Under the pieces are notes generated by a model. It was given only the letters and a program-made list of their open reading frames with translations. It was not told the DNA's origin and searched no databases. The position numbers and the translations under genes were made by a program. DNA of 64,000 bases, taken from NCBI GenBank assembly GCA_947044365.1, contig OX345638.1, positions 6,457,201-6,521,200 of the forward strand. Direction: 5' to 3'. This document shows, piece after piece, positions 12,601 to 26,800 of this stretch (the first letter of the stretch is position 1; every line of letters starts with the position of its first letter). The DNA is from Petrosia ficiformis (lineage: Eukaryota > Porifera > Demospongiae > Haplosclerida > Petrosiidae).

Positions 12601-15600
12601 AAGTCATTTTAACAATGCTCTATACTGAAGAGTATTGTCACAATACGTTACTTAGTTTTAAATAGACTTCATTGACGGCTTAAATTGATACACTATACAT
12701 GTTGAGAAGCTCTTAAAAAATTATACATTATTACAATTTAACATAAATTATATCTAATACAAGAATGAATTATTGATCATTACAAGTAAATGTTGGGCAT
12801 AGCACAATGTGACATAAAGAAGTAAGTTTGAACTAGCTGATTTGAGGATGAGTTATTTTGCCAGTATAACCAAGTGACTATTTACAGTTCACTCTGATTC
12901 GATATTCGACCAATATATCTTTCCATACAATAACATGTTACACTAATACATAATTATACCTATACCAAAAGTACATACGACATGGAGAGTGTCTAATGAT
13001 GCATATAACCTATACAATTATGTAAAGTAATGTGCCTTTCTATCACATCGTGCTTATGATTCATGTGATTCAAAATGACAAATCACAAACTCTCCTTCTC
13101 TTATCATCTATTGTCTATATGCTATAGAGTATAAAGTACAAAAATGTAACTGGATATGTTTGTGATATTGTAAGATAGCTGGAATATTTCTCTGCTAAAT
13201 GACAAATCTCAAAAAGACATCTACATCCATGTATTAGTGGATGAAACAAATGACTTCATGAAATACACTCTGGTTTCAACCAAAGGGGTAGACTATCATT
13301 ATAGTTGTAATAACATTTATATAAAACCAAACAAAGTGAGTCAATAATTATTATTACGACTGGTTGAACCTTGCCTGATGAGGAGGTCTACTCGAAGCAA
13401 TATGAAAATGTATCTTATGTAAAAAAAAAAACATTATGTATCTCATGTAAAAATTAATAGTGTATTACAATCCAGATTGATCCATTGTGCAAATGTTTTC
13501 AAGAAAGGAACATACTGTTTCTTAATACATTTATACATGTAGAACTATTATTAATAATCCAAATAGTAATTATGGGCACAATGTATAGATTATTATTTAT
13601 ACGTGTGTACATGTAAGTCTAATTCTAAAAAGTACCCATTTGTTGAATTAATAAGGTCATTTAGAGTTGCTTACATGAGGACTTGGTGATCACTTGGTGT
13701 TTTAAGTAGTCCTGAACTTTCCTTGCTGTGACCTTCAAGTCCATTGATTCCAATGTGTGAATTATATTCTTCCATGTCACTGGTGAGCATTGTGACTGAA
13801 TCCATTTCATCACAACTCGATCTAATCGACTTCTATCGCCTAAGGCGACATCGTGTCTTAAGGAATCACGTGTTTCAAGCGAAACTTGTAATTCAATTCC
13901 AAATTCATCCCATCTGTCAGCGTGGCACTTGATTAAATCAAATACTTCTGAACTGTTCGGAGACTTCTCAAGGATTGGATTGTCATCTAAAAAATGATTG
14001 TAATCATAGTGATAACAATTCTCAATCAAAATAAAATTATTATTAGAAAAAAGTCAATTGTCCTCCAAACACATCATTTTTTAATTAAGTGTTGTTACCA
14101 CCACATTGATGGCATGAAAAACTGGCAAAGCTTACAAAAAAACATATATCAGAGAGTAATAGACATATTATAAAGTTTGCAGGCCAAAAAAATTATTAAT
14201 CACTTCTGCTATTGTGAATATCTACAAAATGGCAAATGACAAAAAAACCTTCCATTATTGGATGAAATAGAGATATAAGAAATAGCTCTATGTGGATCAG
14301 AAACATGCCTTGGAAATTGAAAACGTATCAGTCATAATAATATGTAATAACAAAACTGAATTACTAATTTACAAAGGTTTGTCATCCATAAATGTTGACA
14401 TAATAATTCAATAAATCTTACATACACACCTGTCAATAAAGTCTCACGAGATTCAATATCTTTATGTGGTCTTTTCGTAGAAAATCTGTAATTGTAAATA
14501 TATATAGCTTGAGTTTCATACATGCTTAAATTGCACATACAGGGTTTCCTTTACAAAATTTGTCAAGGGGGGGAAGGTGAAACGTGAATTTGAAAGACAT
14601 ACAAGGTTATCAATAATGTACGTATTGGCACACCAATTCTTTGGGGCAAATGCCCCATTAATTGAAATTCTGACAGAGTACGATAAAGTCACAAATTCGC
14701 TGAATAAAATAATTATTGAGTTTTTAACTTTAAGAATTTCTTTCAAAAATCGTAAACTATGTTTCACCAGGAAGTCACAGTTACTTATAGGCCTTTTTAT
14801 AAGCTATGGTGGAAATTAGATGTGTAAACAAAGATGTCAAATCACTTACTCTATATCCTTTTCGGTATGTGGTTGAGCAGATTGTAGATCTCCACAATCT
14901 AATGTATGATGAAATGTATATTTGGTATAGTGATGCATATACCTGTTATATGTGTAAAGTAACATGACTCTTTGATATCATGATTATGTGATCCTATTAT
15001 ACAATACATGTGGCTATAGTATCAACGTAACTGATCCCACAAAGTATATACTGAAATAATATATGCAAACATGTTATATATGTGGCTGTCACATTGCTTT
15101 ACACGTAGCATTTCAATGGCTATATGCTTCCTTTGACATTCTTCTACTCTTAAGAGTACTCTATGCACTGACATTATAAAATATAAGCTAAACACTGGAT
15201 ATGTTTGTGATATTGAAAGAGAGTCATATTTCTCTACAAAACGACAAATCACATAATAACATCTATTATTAGTGGATGAAACAATTTGAAAACTTAGTTG
15301 CTATATGTGTTGTGGTATGCCATTATCACAAGGAGGTTAATTATAATTATCCAGGTAATATGCATGGCTATCAAAATGAAATTACTATTAACTAACCTTT
15401 GAACCAATGCTCTCTCTCTTTACTTACAGAATATTTCTTACGAGTACGAGGACACTTGATCTTCATTTCGTTATGGTCAGCTTCAGCACAGTGTTTCTCG
15501 TCCTGTTCGCATTCATGTAGACTACAGTAGAAACCATACTTTTGAGTGCAAAACGATTCATGATAACGCAGACTCTTGCGAACATTATTGATCCCTTCTT

Positions 15601-18600
15601 CAAGATTTTTACGAATATTATAACAGTCCGCAGTGCAATCTACTTCAGGATACACTTCCAGGCATTTGTCTGTAGCTTTCAGAGTAACAGGACAATTGTC
15701 ATCTTCGCTGTTAGCGTAAAAAAAGGATGCTTGATTACGAAAAAGAAGGGGTGAGCCTCTGCGATACGCAATTCTCCATTCCAACTCACGTACTAAGTAT
15801 GCAAGTAGTGCGCTAAAAATTCCTTTGGGAACAAATCCTCCATTAAACAATACTAAAAGAGGATCCGAGTGGATTTTAGAAGAAGGAGGAGGATCTGGTG
15901 CATGAACTAAAGCACAAGGAAGAAAATAATCATGATCGGGATCATGTACAGGACCAAGAATGTTGAGATAATTAAGAAGAGCAAGAAATGCATCACAAGA
16001 TATTTGGAGCTTCTTTTTATGCTTCTCGAAAATGCTTTTAAGAGTATCCCTTTTGAACAAACCTAAAGTTTCAAAGGCCTTTATTTCTGGTCTGTCAACA
16101 TTCTCTCGGGCAAATGTGTTGGTAATTAACTCTGATACTGCCTCAAAGATCACACTTGGTTGTATGATGATAGTGTTCTCGAGCTCTTCAATTCTATGAT
16201 AGTAACGAATCGTGCCAGTTTGGTGATGAAGAAACAACAAACAAGCTCGTAAATCTTCCTCAGAGATACAACATTTCTTAGCTATCTGTATACATTCTCC
16301 ATAGGTCACAGTTGACTGATTCATATTTTTTAACCACAACTCAAGAGCTAACCAATTGACAGGAAAAACAACTTTGTATGGAGTTTCTCCATCTTTCTCT
16401 TTTCTAATTATATTTTCTACTACCTTTTTGACAGAGGTACTATCATTTTTTTTATCGTAGTTATCCACTGGTATAACAAGTTGATCTTTCGCATCAGGAG
16501 AATATTTAATGCACCCATTACGGAAAAGCAAGGTTGGTTCAACAGCTTCTTTCAGCTCCTTATCAATCTCGATCATCTCTTCGTTCGTGACTAAATCTTT
16601 GTGTGTTGCCACTACCAAGACAGAAAGAGGAGGGACACGGCATTTGGAATTACGAAGTACAACATCTTGCGATAATGCATTGTGATAACTGGCAATGCTG
16701 GAAAGGCACTGCATAAAGACGTTCTTAACAGTGAAAGAACTCTCGTAAGGATTACTTTCCTCATCAGATGTACGGTAGGTGACAGTATACCTAGCTCCTA
16801 GACCTTTAGCCAAATTAAATATTAAAAGAAAAATCGTTGGACCGGCGACTAGAGCAGGTAGCACCTCTTGAAACTCTGGCTGACCTCCAGTATCAGTATA
16901 AAAGATGGTCAAGGTGTCCTTAAGAAGCTTTTCAACTTTACTCATATCTTTGAGTTTGATAGATTCTAACAACTCATGGAGTAGATTAGAACCTGTGTCT
17001 GTTCTATGAGTAACAGAACGAGGATTTGTTACTGTGGTTCCAATAGGATCACCATTCCTAGCTTCTAAATCATTAGAGTGACTGGTAACATTCTCATTGG
17101 GATTTTGTAGAGAAATCAAGTCATTTCCACCCTGAGTAAGTGTATTTGTAGGTGTAAATGTCTTAGCTGCATCTACATATTCATCAATGGAGTCAGTTAT
17201 ATCAACATCTTCTGTTGGCTCATTAACATCTGATGGAATGATAAGATCAACACTTTTAACTAAAACTTCTTCAAGATTTTCTATCTCTCTCCAATCGCCA
17301 CCTTTAGCTATAACAGTAGAGTATATAACCTTTCGCTTATCCAAGGCAATCGTGCTATTTGGTGCGCTGCCTGGTGCATCACGTGTAGCTGGTGTTCCTT
17401 CGACAGGTTTGTTTAGAAGCCGATTGAGGAGACACGTTTTACCAACACGAGGTGGTCCAAATGGCATGCATTGAGCCATATACATTGGAAGGGATCCCTG
17501 ATTCCTGACTGCATCTTGAAAAGCCTGAATAACTTTCTCAGTTTCTGCATCTTCAAAAGTCTCTGTAAAGAAAATATAAAAAAAGAACATTTCATATACA
17601 GACATAATAGTGGATTAGAAAATAGAATATACATATTTAGGACACTTCCATTGTTGCTCTTAGAAGGGTGGCTTAGTGTATAATACCAAATTGTTCAGAT
17701 TTATAACCCAAATGAATGCATGCACATGTATACAGAACCCTCACCACTATAGTATATATTTTGGTGAATAGAAGTGAACTGAGATAAACTTAGTATTATG
17801 TCTATGCTGTGTTAATAACACATTTCATATCTTATCCACATATTAGCGATACTACTATTATATTCTAATTTTGCTGAAGCAAATTTATACAGTCTTTATG
17901 TAGTTATATTAACGAATGTAGGAGTAGTAGCTATACAAGAAACACAAGTGCTCTCAAGAGGCATTAGGAATCAACTGATTGTCCATTTTTAAAATCAGTG
18001 AAAGTAATTAGGCCAATTAAGTCAATTAATACAGGAAACTACTTCCATTTGATGGCTTCCTGTCATTTTCATATTAATTGTACATTAGGTGCTGTTACAG
18101 GCTTCAAAAGCATGTTTTTGAATACTTAGCATAATTGATATCAGACATACAATCAATTAATTGATTCATCATCATAGCCCTAGGACTGTCTCAGTTGCGA
18201 GTAGGAGTACTATAGTTCATACTATACACAGTATACAGTAACAGTACTACATGTACATGTACTGTAACATGTTTGCATGGTAATCAATGTTGCTTGAAAA
18301 ATATAGTTAACTCTTGAATATTATAATTATATCATAAGGTAGACAGACATTGAGACTAGGTTATCTACGTTAGTAATTTTAGATATCATTGCGGATAGAG
18401 GTGTGTCTAAGTAATTAAGACTGTAGCAACTAAATACACAAAGAAAGGTACAATAACACACGGAAATGTACTGTTGCTCACAATATAGTACATGTACATG
18501 TATACTGTTACTGTTCATTGCCATGTATATTACATATGTATTATATTATAAAATGTGTGTATATGTGTAATACACATATACACACTGCAACACACATACA

Positions 18601-20223
18601 AACAAGAATAATAAAAAAACATTTCCAATAAAAATGAAAGAAGATGTAGGGATGTCAAAACCCAAAAAGCATGCAAACAAGGTTGGGAAGCTAACATAGG
18701 ACCCAAAACCACTTCCATATAACCCTACATAAGAACTTACACTACTATAAAACAAAATACAAAGAGCAGTACTTAACTCTTTCATTTTGATTTTCAATAA
18801 AGTCTTTTGTTCCTCTATTTCAGAAACATTGTCAAATAGTTTCGTCTGTATTGGTTTGACTTCTATAATTATGTTAAAAGACATTTGAAATTAATCTGCT
18901 GGTAGTATTTTCAAAGTGCTAATGTTCATAGGTTCACTGAAATTTAAGGGTTAATAATGTACACTACATGATATCATATACATAACTATTGTTTTATTCA
19001 AAGTTATACATTCTACTGAACATTTCTCCACTGTAGGGCTGGGTGGTTGAAATTCTATATTCTTTCCTACGCTGCGATACGGTATTGCATACCGAAATAT
19101 CGAAATATATGATAATTTACTTGCCACGCCTATAATTTCGAGCACATGGCCAGCTGAAATAGTGCTATAGCAGTGTTTGTTAGGCTTTCATAAGTAGCGA
19201 TTGAGTTAGAAAAGAGTGCTAGACATCTATTCTTCAACATAAGATGCTAAATTTGTGTGGTGAGGAGTGTTACTTTTATTTTGGTAGCACAAGTCAATTT
19301 ATATAAACAACTTCTTGTTGAGCTTACACTACAGTATGTCAAAAATGTATATTTTATATATAGATCTAGTATTGTAGAAGTCTGAATGCGTTGTTTGTGC
19401 CGTTTCAGGCATTGTTTGTTGACCAAAAATGTGCATGGGTGTGACCAATGATAGAAACACATACAATGTAGTTAGTTGGTATTTAGTTGTATTGCTGTAT
19501 TTTATTTCAAAATACTGTGCCCTGTGCCACTATATTAGTCAATACCGCCCACCCCTACTCCACTGCTAGCTTACATATTACATGATTAGCAGAAATCATG
19601 TACTTTCAATATCAAAACATATTGAGCCATTTCTTTGATTAATCAAAGAAATGGCTCAATATGTTTTGATATTGAAAGTAACTTATCACAGCCACAAGAA
19701 ATTCTACTACACTAATCAAAGTAACATACATTTTAGCCTTACTCAATCAATATATATCGAAAAAACATAAAATTAATATATGACAAGGCTGGCTCTAAGT
19801 ATTCCTGTCATGGAAGTCACTTCAATTTAATTATATACATGTTTGTAATTACATAATTATATGATAATAACCTGGTGAATACACAATTACACAGGTATCA
19901 CTTCTCTACATAATAACAAATCACACAAAATTGTCTATTGGTGGATGAAACAGAGATGTGAAAAAAACCTAAGCATCAAAGCATATGTGAATATGTTAAA
20001 AGTTAAATACTATTCGTGACACTGCTTTAGCGTTTTGACCAATTAACAAAACTCTGAACCATAGGTAAAATACCAGGCTGGTCATCTTTCTAAAGCTCAA
20101 AGGAAAATCACCATTTCTGTGACATGACAGAAACTTTACACCGTTGGTGCTAGAACTGTGCACTAACACACACACACACACGCGCGCGCACACACATGTA
20201 TAGACACACACACACAAACACAA

Positions 20224-20256
<33 letters not shown>

Positions 20257-20843
20257 CACACACAGACACACACACACACACGCACACACACACACACACA
20301 CACAGCATCTGTGGTCTTACAGTAATTTTAATTATTAATTAACAAACGCCCACCTAAGGTTAATTAATAGACCACATGTGTAAAAGCACATGATTTTCAA
20401 GGGAATTAGATCTTCTGTAATCCAATGGGAATGGGCCATTATTTAACTTCAAGATTGTGAAAGTAAGTGATTATTACATGTATTTACTGATGCATTGGTA
20501 AACAGGACTCTGAGCATTTCCAGATACGGATAGAGAGGGAGGGTTGGGATCCCACCAAAGATGTCTTTAACCCCCAGTTCTGGACTACCCCTGTCAGGAG
20601 TCCAATAACACCAAAGTATCAAAGCATATTAAAGTCAAGATTGTTAAATACTGTTTGTGATACTGCATGCTTTTGACCAATAAAGTCCCAAATATAGAAA
20701 AGCTCTGAACCATGAGTGAAATACTGGGTTGTCTGACTAAAGCTCAGAGGAGAAACTTTACACTGTTGGTGTTGGAATTGGGCACTACCTGCCTCAGTGG
20801 TTCAGCTAGCTTGCCCTTTCCACCCAACATGTAAATACACACC

Positions 20844-20876
<33 letters not shown>

Positions 20877-23800
20877 TTTATTTGTTGTATCATCAGTAGG
20901 AGAGTAGCATACAAGAAAACAAATGTTACCAACTAAATTGCATGCAATTATATACTCACCTCTTTCAGGAACAGCTCTATACCAGGCCAAACGAGGCTGC
21001 CCTTCAGTATCTTCTACTCTCTTATTAGTTTCACAGCACTGAAGTAGAGTAGGATGATCCTGTGCAACTACAGCTATATGGGTAAGTGGTTCACAAGGAC
21101 AAGGACAGAAGAAACCTGGCTGAGGTTTGAGATTCCCTTTTATAGCAGCCACTACAGATTCTTTGATGGCACATCTCACCTTGTTTATGTCGTCAGCAAA
21201 TTCACTAAATAACTGGATGTAGTCTGGAGTTTCCATGATGGCAAATTCTCCTTTCATTTCGAGATGTTCAATAATCATAAAGTTCGAATAGTTTAATTGG
21301 TTTCGTTTACGATTTATTAACCATTGGCCGGAAAGAAGATCTACAATTATGGAACAGAAAAGGCCCATAGGTAAACCTTTCTCGAAGTAAAAAAGCATTG
21401 GCTCGGTAGTGGATTCAGGAAAGGGATTGATATCTGTAGTATCACATACTGGTAGTAGTGCGGGAATGAAGAAATGATTTTCATTGTTTTCGACCTTTAC
21501 TGCAATATTGAGATGCTGAAAAATGGCTAGCAATTTATTCACAAAGCGAGGAAAGCTTTTTAATATGCTAGAACACACCTTTGTCTTTCTGATGAAATCC
21601 ACTGAGGCAATACCTTCCTTAGCTAACAGCTCAATATCTGAATTGGTGTAGATGTCTAGGCTACGTGCTTGACAAACAGTAATCACTAGCTCAGTTACAA
21701 TATCAATAAGGGAGTGAATGTTGGCAAATACTATATCATCAGCTCCTGAATCAGAATAGTACAGCATGGAATTGAAGATATGGAAAAACTTGATAGCACT
21801 GACTACTTCTTCATCACTCATACCTAGCTTATGACCGAAAACCTTGCATAGTGACATATTGAGGACACCACAGCGATTCAAAGCTGCTTTTTGGATGAGA
21901 ATTTGAAAGCAGTGCCACTTCAAAGGTACTTTGACAATGTATGCTTGCTCTCGAAGCTTAAGTGCTATTTCTTCTACAACTGGATCATCGAAATTACCTT
22001 GCTTTGCTTTTCTGCCATCAACTTCATGCAAGATTTTGTATCGAGCCTCGTTTTGGTAACTGACTCGGCCATCGACTAACTTCAAAATATTTCTGAGCTT
22101 CTTTTCTTTGTCTTCAATTGTTTCTGACTTTCCATCGTACTCATCTCGATGTGTAGCTATGCCAATAATGCTTAGATCATCTGGAGGTGTAATATATTTG
22201 GAGAGAATATTATCATTCTCAATGATTGCTTTTTGTCGCTGTGAACTAGAATTTACCATTGGCAGGAGCTGCTTCAGCATTTCCTCTACTTTCAGCGAAT
22301 GCTCACTAACCTTGATTTGTCCAGTCTCCAAACACATTTCTGTTGAAGCTGGACCAGAGAGATCTTCTGCTAGATTAATCACTAACATGAGGGCTGATGC
22401 ACATGGTAGAAAAGCTGGAAGTAACTTCTGAAATTGAATTTGCCCTCCCGAATCAGTAAAATACAGCCAGCGCTCTTGAAGACTCAACTCTTGAGCTTTG
22501 ATACCTTTACTACATCTATCAAATAGCTCTTGTATAACAGCAACAGCTTCTTCCTCTTCCTTGGACAAGGCGGATGTCACTTGGAAGTTACTATTTCGTG
22601 ATATTGCTTGATCGACGATTTCTAAACGAGATGCTACTACCGAAGTGGTACCTGGAGAAGATGGAATCTTTGAAGAATTGGCTGAAGTTTGTTCCTCTTT
22701 CAAGGCAAGCATTTGTAATTCTGCTAGAATTTTTTCTTCCATGTCTTTGTTATTAACATAAGTCCAGCATTTGTCTGATTTGCCTTTACCAAATCGACTT
22801 ACAGCAATATCAGGAGCTTGAATACAGAGAGTACTGAGTTCCTTGTATGGAAGTGATAAAATGAGGGATTTGAGGGATGTTTTACCAGCACGAGCTGCTC
22901 CTTGTATGACAGCCTTGGTTATATGTGACTCGACAAAGCCATCTTCCATAGCTTTAACAAGATGTTGTCGATCTATTGCATCAAAATTATAAATGAAAAA
23001 ATATTAATTATGCAGTATATAAAATTATATACATACATGTATTGCCTTAGACAAAGTTACACATTCCACTAAATTTTAGTTAACATTTCTCCAGTATGAG
23101 CTTGCAGCATACTACATATGATTAGAAGTTACCCAACAAAATAGAAATCCAAGAATTGGGTCAATATGTTTTGATATTGAAAGCAAATTATCAAACCGAA
23201 AAATTGAAAAGAAATTCTACTTCACTAATCGAAGTAACATGTATTTTAACCTTACTATAAATTAAAAGAAAAAGTTTATTCCAGCAAAAATGAGCTAAAT
23301 GCATGAAAAGGCTCCTCCAATACTTATTAAGACCAACCACTTTACACTCAAATCTTCCTCCCTCCCCTCTCCTCCAATCTTCTAATAGCCACAAACAAGA
23401 ACATTATTGCATTACTGTTAATAGCAATGATTTATGATGTAATCTAGCATAAAGGACTAACCTATTTCTTTAAAAGGAATAGAGGGTGGAGTTGATTCAG
23501 ACTGTACAATGCCTTGAGCAGATTCTAAAAAACATAAAAATTAGCTATTAAAAAGGATTAATGATAATTAAAATTATAAAATTATGCATCCCCTCATATA
23601 GAAAACATACATGTATACTCCCAATCTTTATACATAATTATTGCAACAAGATATATTGAGAAAACAATTGTATATAGAGAAAAAAACATCCCTATGATTG
23701 CTTTATAAATTTAAGTGAAGATAAACGTATCCCTATGACTGCTTTGTGGTGTCCAGAATTCAGTAATCATGGCTGACTTTATCATGCCTGAAACACATCA

Positions 23801-26800
23801 GCCTATTATAGTTATTATTTTGATTATTTACTCTGTTTACCTTTTAAAGAACCTTGTAGAACTTTAGGAATATATTTCAGGTAGAATAGCAAGCTATTAC
23901 TTTCCAGCTTCCAGGCCCATAGCCAGACTTCCGAAATGGGGGGTGCTAAATTGGGGTACCAACTACCAAGGCTATGAGATGCACAATCAACAATGAAGTG
24001 TTAAGCTAATACCCTATTGTCACCATAGTTGCAATAAGCTGTCATGTGGTTGTCTTGCTCAGCATCAGTTATCAGTGTGACTATGTCCCAACATGTAGCT
24101 GACAACCACAAAGAATGCTCTAGTGAAGGGTGTCATGGCTCCTTATTCATAGAATCTATGTTTGAAAAGGGGGGGGGGGGGGGGGTGCTCGTGCACACCC
24201 CTGCACCCCCCCCCCCCCCCCCCCCCCCTTTAATGAAGCTTTTTATGTAGTAAAACAGTAATCACCCGAGTAAGCCATAACTGTCTATTTTCACTCATAT
24301 CTCAAAATTAATAATTATCCCAGAAGCCTGATTTTTGCAAATTCGGTCACATATAATATTATATATATATAGTTCGAACCCGTGGGAAAGCAATCATAGG
24401 GATGGCCCTACGGGCCATAACAAAGAAAAACAGTCCAGCACAATTAGCAGCAATCTGTTTTACTGTTTTACACTGTGTGGTTTATTTGTATTCGAAGTAC
24501 GTTGTTAAAAATGCAATAAATTACTGCTTTAGGCAGGACATTGACGTTTCAGTTCAAGTGGGGATCATCACCTGATTTAAGCCTAGCTAGAACACTGCTG
24601 ACATGTTACATGTATATACCTTAAATTCCATGACCTCGTTGGTCATACAAATGATACAAATATAAATCATGTTACGTAGTTATTACATACTATATGAGAC
24701 CTAATTTTGAGAAAACCACACTTTTGTGCATGCATAATAATATTGAACAAATGCTTACTTCTAAAAGCTTTTGAGCATTTTTGTAGAGGAAGCCAATACA
24801 ATTTGGTATCCAGGAAGACTGGTTAATGCTCCTCCTGGATACCAAACGTACAATTTGGGAATTTGACAAGTAAGTAAGTGTTTGTTTAAAATTATTATGC
24901 ACCATAATTCTCACATGTATATTACCTGATATAGAGCTCTGCTTTTTCAGATTTTCCAACATATTCTTATCATCACCTTGTATTACTTTATGTGATATAT
25001 CTGTTGATTGAGATGACATTTCAATATACAATAATTGGTTGGAACTTGGAAGTACATGTATAGCTACAGACCCACTGAGAGGAGGGGGATAACCCAGATC
25101 TGTTTGGAGAAGCCAATAGTTTATTATTAGTAAACAATCATGTTATAAAAAGAAGAGGAAAAAAATAACAGCACACAATTCTAAACAAACGAGTTCAAAC
25201 ACTTAAGTTAACACAAGAAATTTTGACAGAAGCACTAAAATTGAATGTTTACCCCAGGCCCAACCTGTTCTCTCATTGGCCTTGTATAGCTATTATGCTA
25301 TATATCATTATAGAGTGCCTGGAGTACATCAACTATACATTCAGTTCAATATGAAAACTTACCTATCTGATTCAATATAGTATCTGCTACTCCATTGAGA
25401 GCTGGATCATCTTGTTCCTTTAATATATAGCAAAATGACTTCAGCATTTTAGGCTCACTAGACAACTCAAGGACATGTTGAACTTCATTCAACAGTCTAC
25501 TAGCTTTTTCAAACCGGCTAAGAGATGGTTCGTTCACCATTTCATCTTTGATCTTTTCAGATATTAATCCATACGATGAGAGCTGCTTTGCTAATTTATC
25601 TGGGTTGGGTATTAGACCTAGGAGATGTGGTACGTGGGGCTTCAATATGTTGTGTGGTAGGTTGGTGCGAGATATAGTTGTTGCTGTCATTCCTATGACA
25701 CAAATGGAAATAAAACGATGGTCTCTAATCTGTGATGAATTATTCATTTATTAACTCTTATAGTATGGGTTTACACTAATCACTCTGGTTAAAGCTCATT
25801 CTCACCTACATGTACTATTACAATAATCATCACAATCATGTCCACTGATTTATATGAAGTAGAAATTAGAGTTCCACCAAAACCACATTATACCAATATT
25901 TCCGATACATATTCTAGATATAAACTGATACTGATATGAGAAACCTAATATTATGTAGATTATTCATGTTTAATTACAGTCCCACCCAACTCTTTTCGCT
26001 ACAGTTGCATTTAGACATTTTGGCTGGACAAGTCAATTTCAGACTCTCAGCCAATTCCCAGTCCAAGATATTATTCATACCAAATGATTTACTACTAACA
26101 ACAAAAGACATGCTATTTTATAAAGTCAGTATTAGGAAATCAAAAATTATCTTCATAGGTTATACGGTAAATTTAAATCCAACCTTTTTTTTAATCGATC
26201 ACTAAATAATTGCATATAATATCATATTAGAACAGATATATAATTATAGAGCTAATGGTTTTCCATGATAACGGAAAATGGATGGATACCGCCGAATTAG
26301 CAGTTTGAAATGGAATTCATTAGAATGAATGCGGGTGTTGCTCGACCCCAGCGACCTCTGTACACGTGGAGAAGTTGTGTGGCAATGGCAGCCAAGGAGA
26401 TGACTGAACCATTGCCTAAGAAAGCTAGGAGATCCACCCCTCTGGTACGAGTCAGCGCTGAAGATCGAGCAAAGCAATTCAAGACCAGAGTTGTATGCTG
26501 ATGACGGAGTACTATTTTGCCATTATTGCGATCACAGCCTTGACTTCACTCGTATCGACACAGTGAAGGACCACTTAAAGAGTAAGATGCACGCTACTAG
26601 GAAACAGGCTAAGGAAAGTAAGTCCAGCAGTACTTCTCTGTGTGGTCCTTCCACCAGCCGACAAGCGACGCTAGGCACGGTACTTAAATCGAAGGATTCA
26701 AGGGAGGAATTTGTACTAGACTATCTGAAAATGTGTACACTCGCTGATATTCCCTTGGAAAAAAACAAACAAAATACGCCCATTTTTAGAGAAGCACTGT

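Noticed and set aside
14577..14819. 80-codon plus-strand open frame after a G-run
   Set aside because: No recognisable family; it starts at a repeat end (CAGGGTTTCCTTTAC...GGGGGG) and lies inside an intron of the giant gene.
17187..17474. Plus-strand open frame opposite the second ROC-COR exon
   Set aside because: Shadow of the real minus-strand exon, whose P-loop and GTPase motifs are clear.
19996..20301. Cys/Val-rich open frame on the minus strand
   Set aside because: It is a (CA)n microsatellite read in one frame; there is no splice support or homology.
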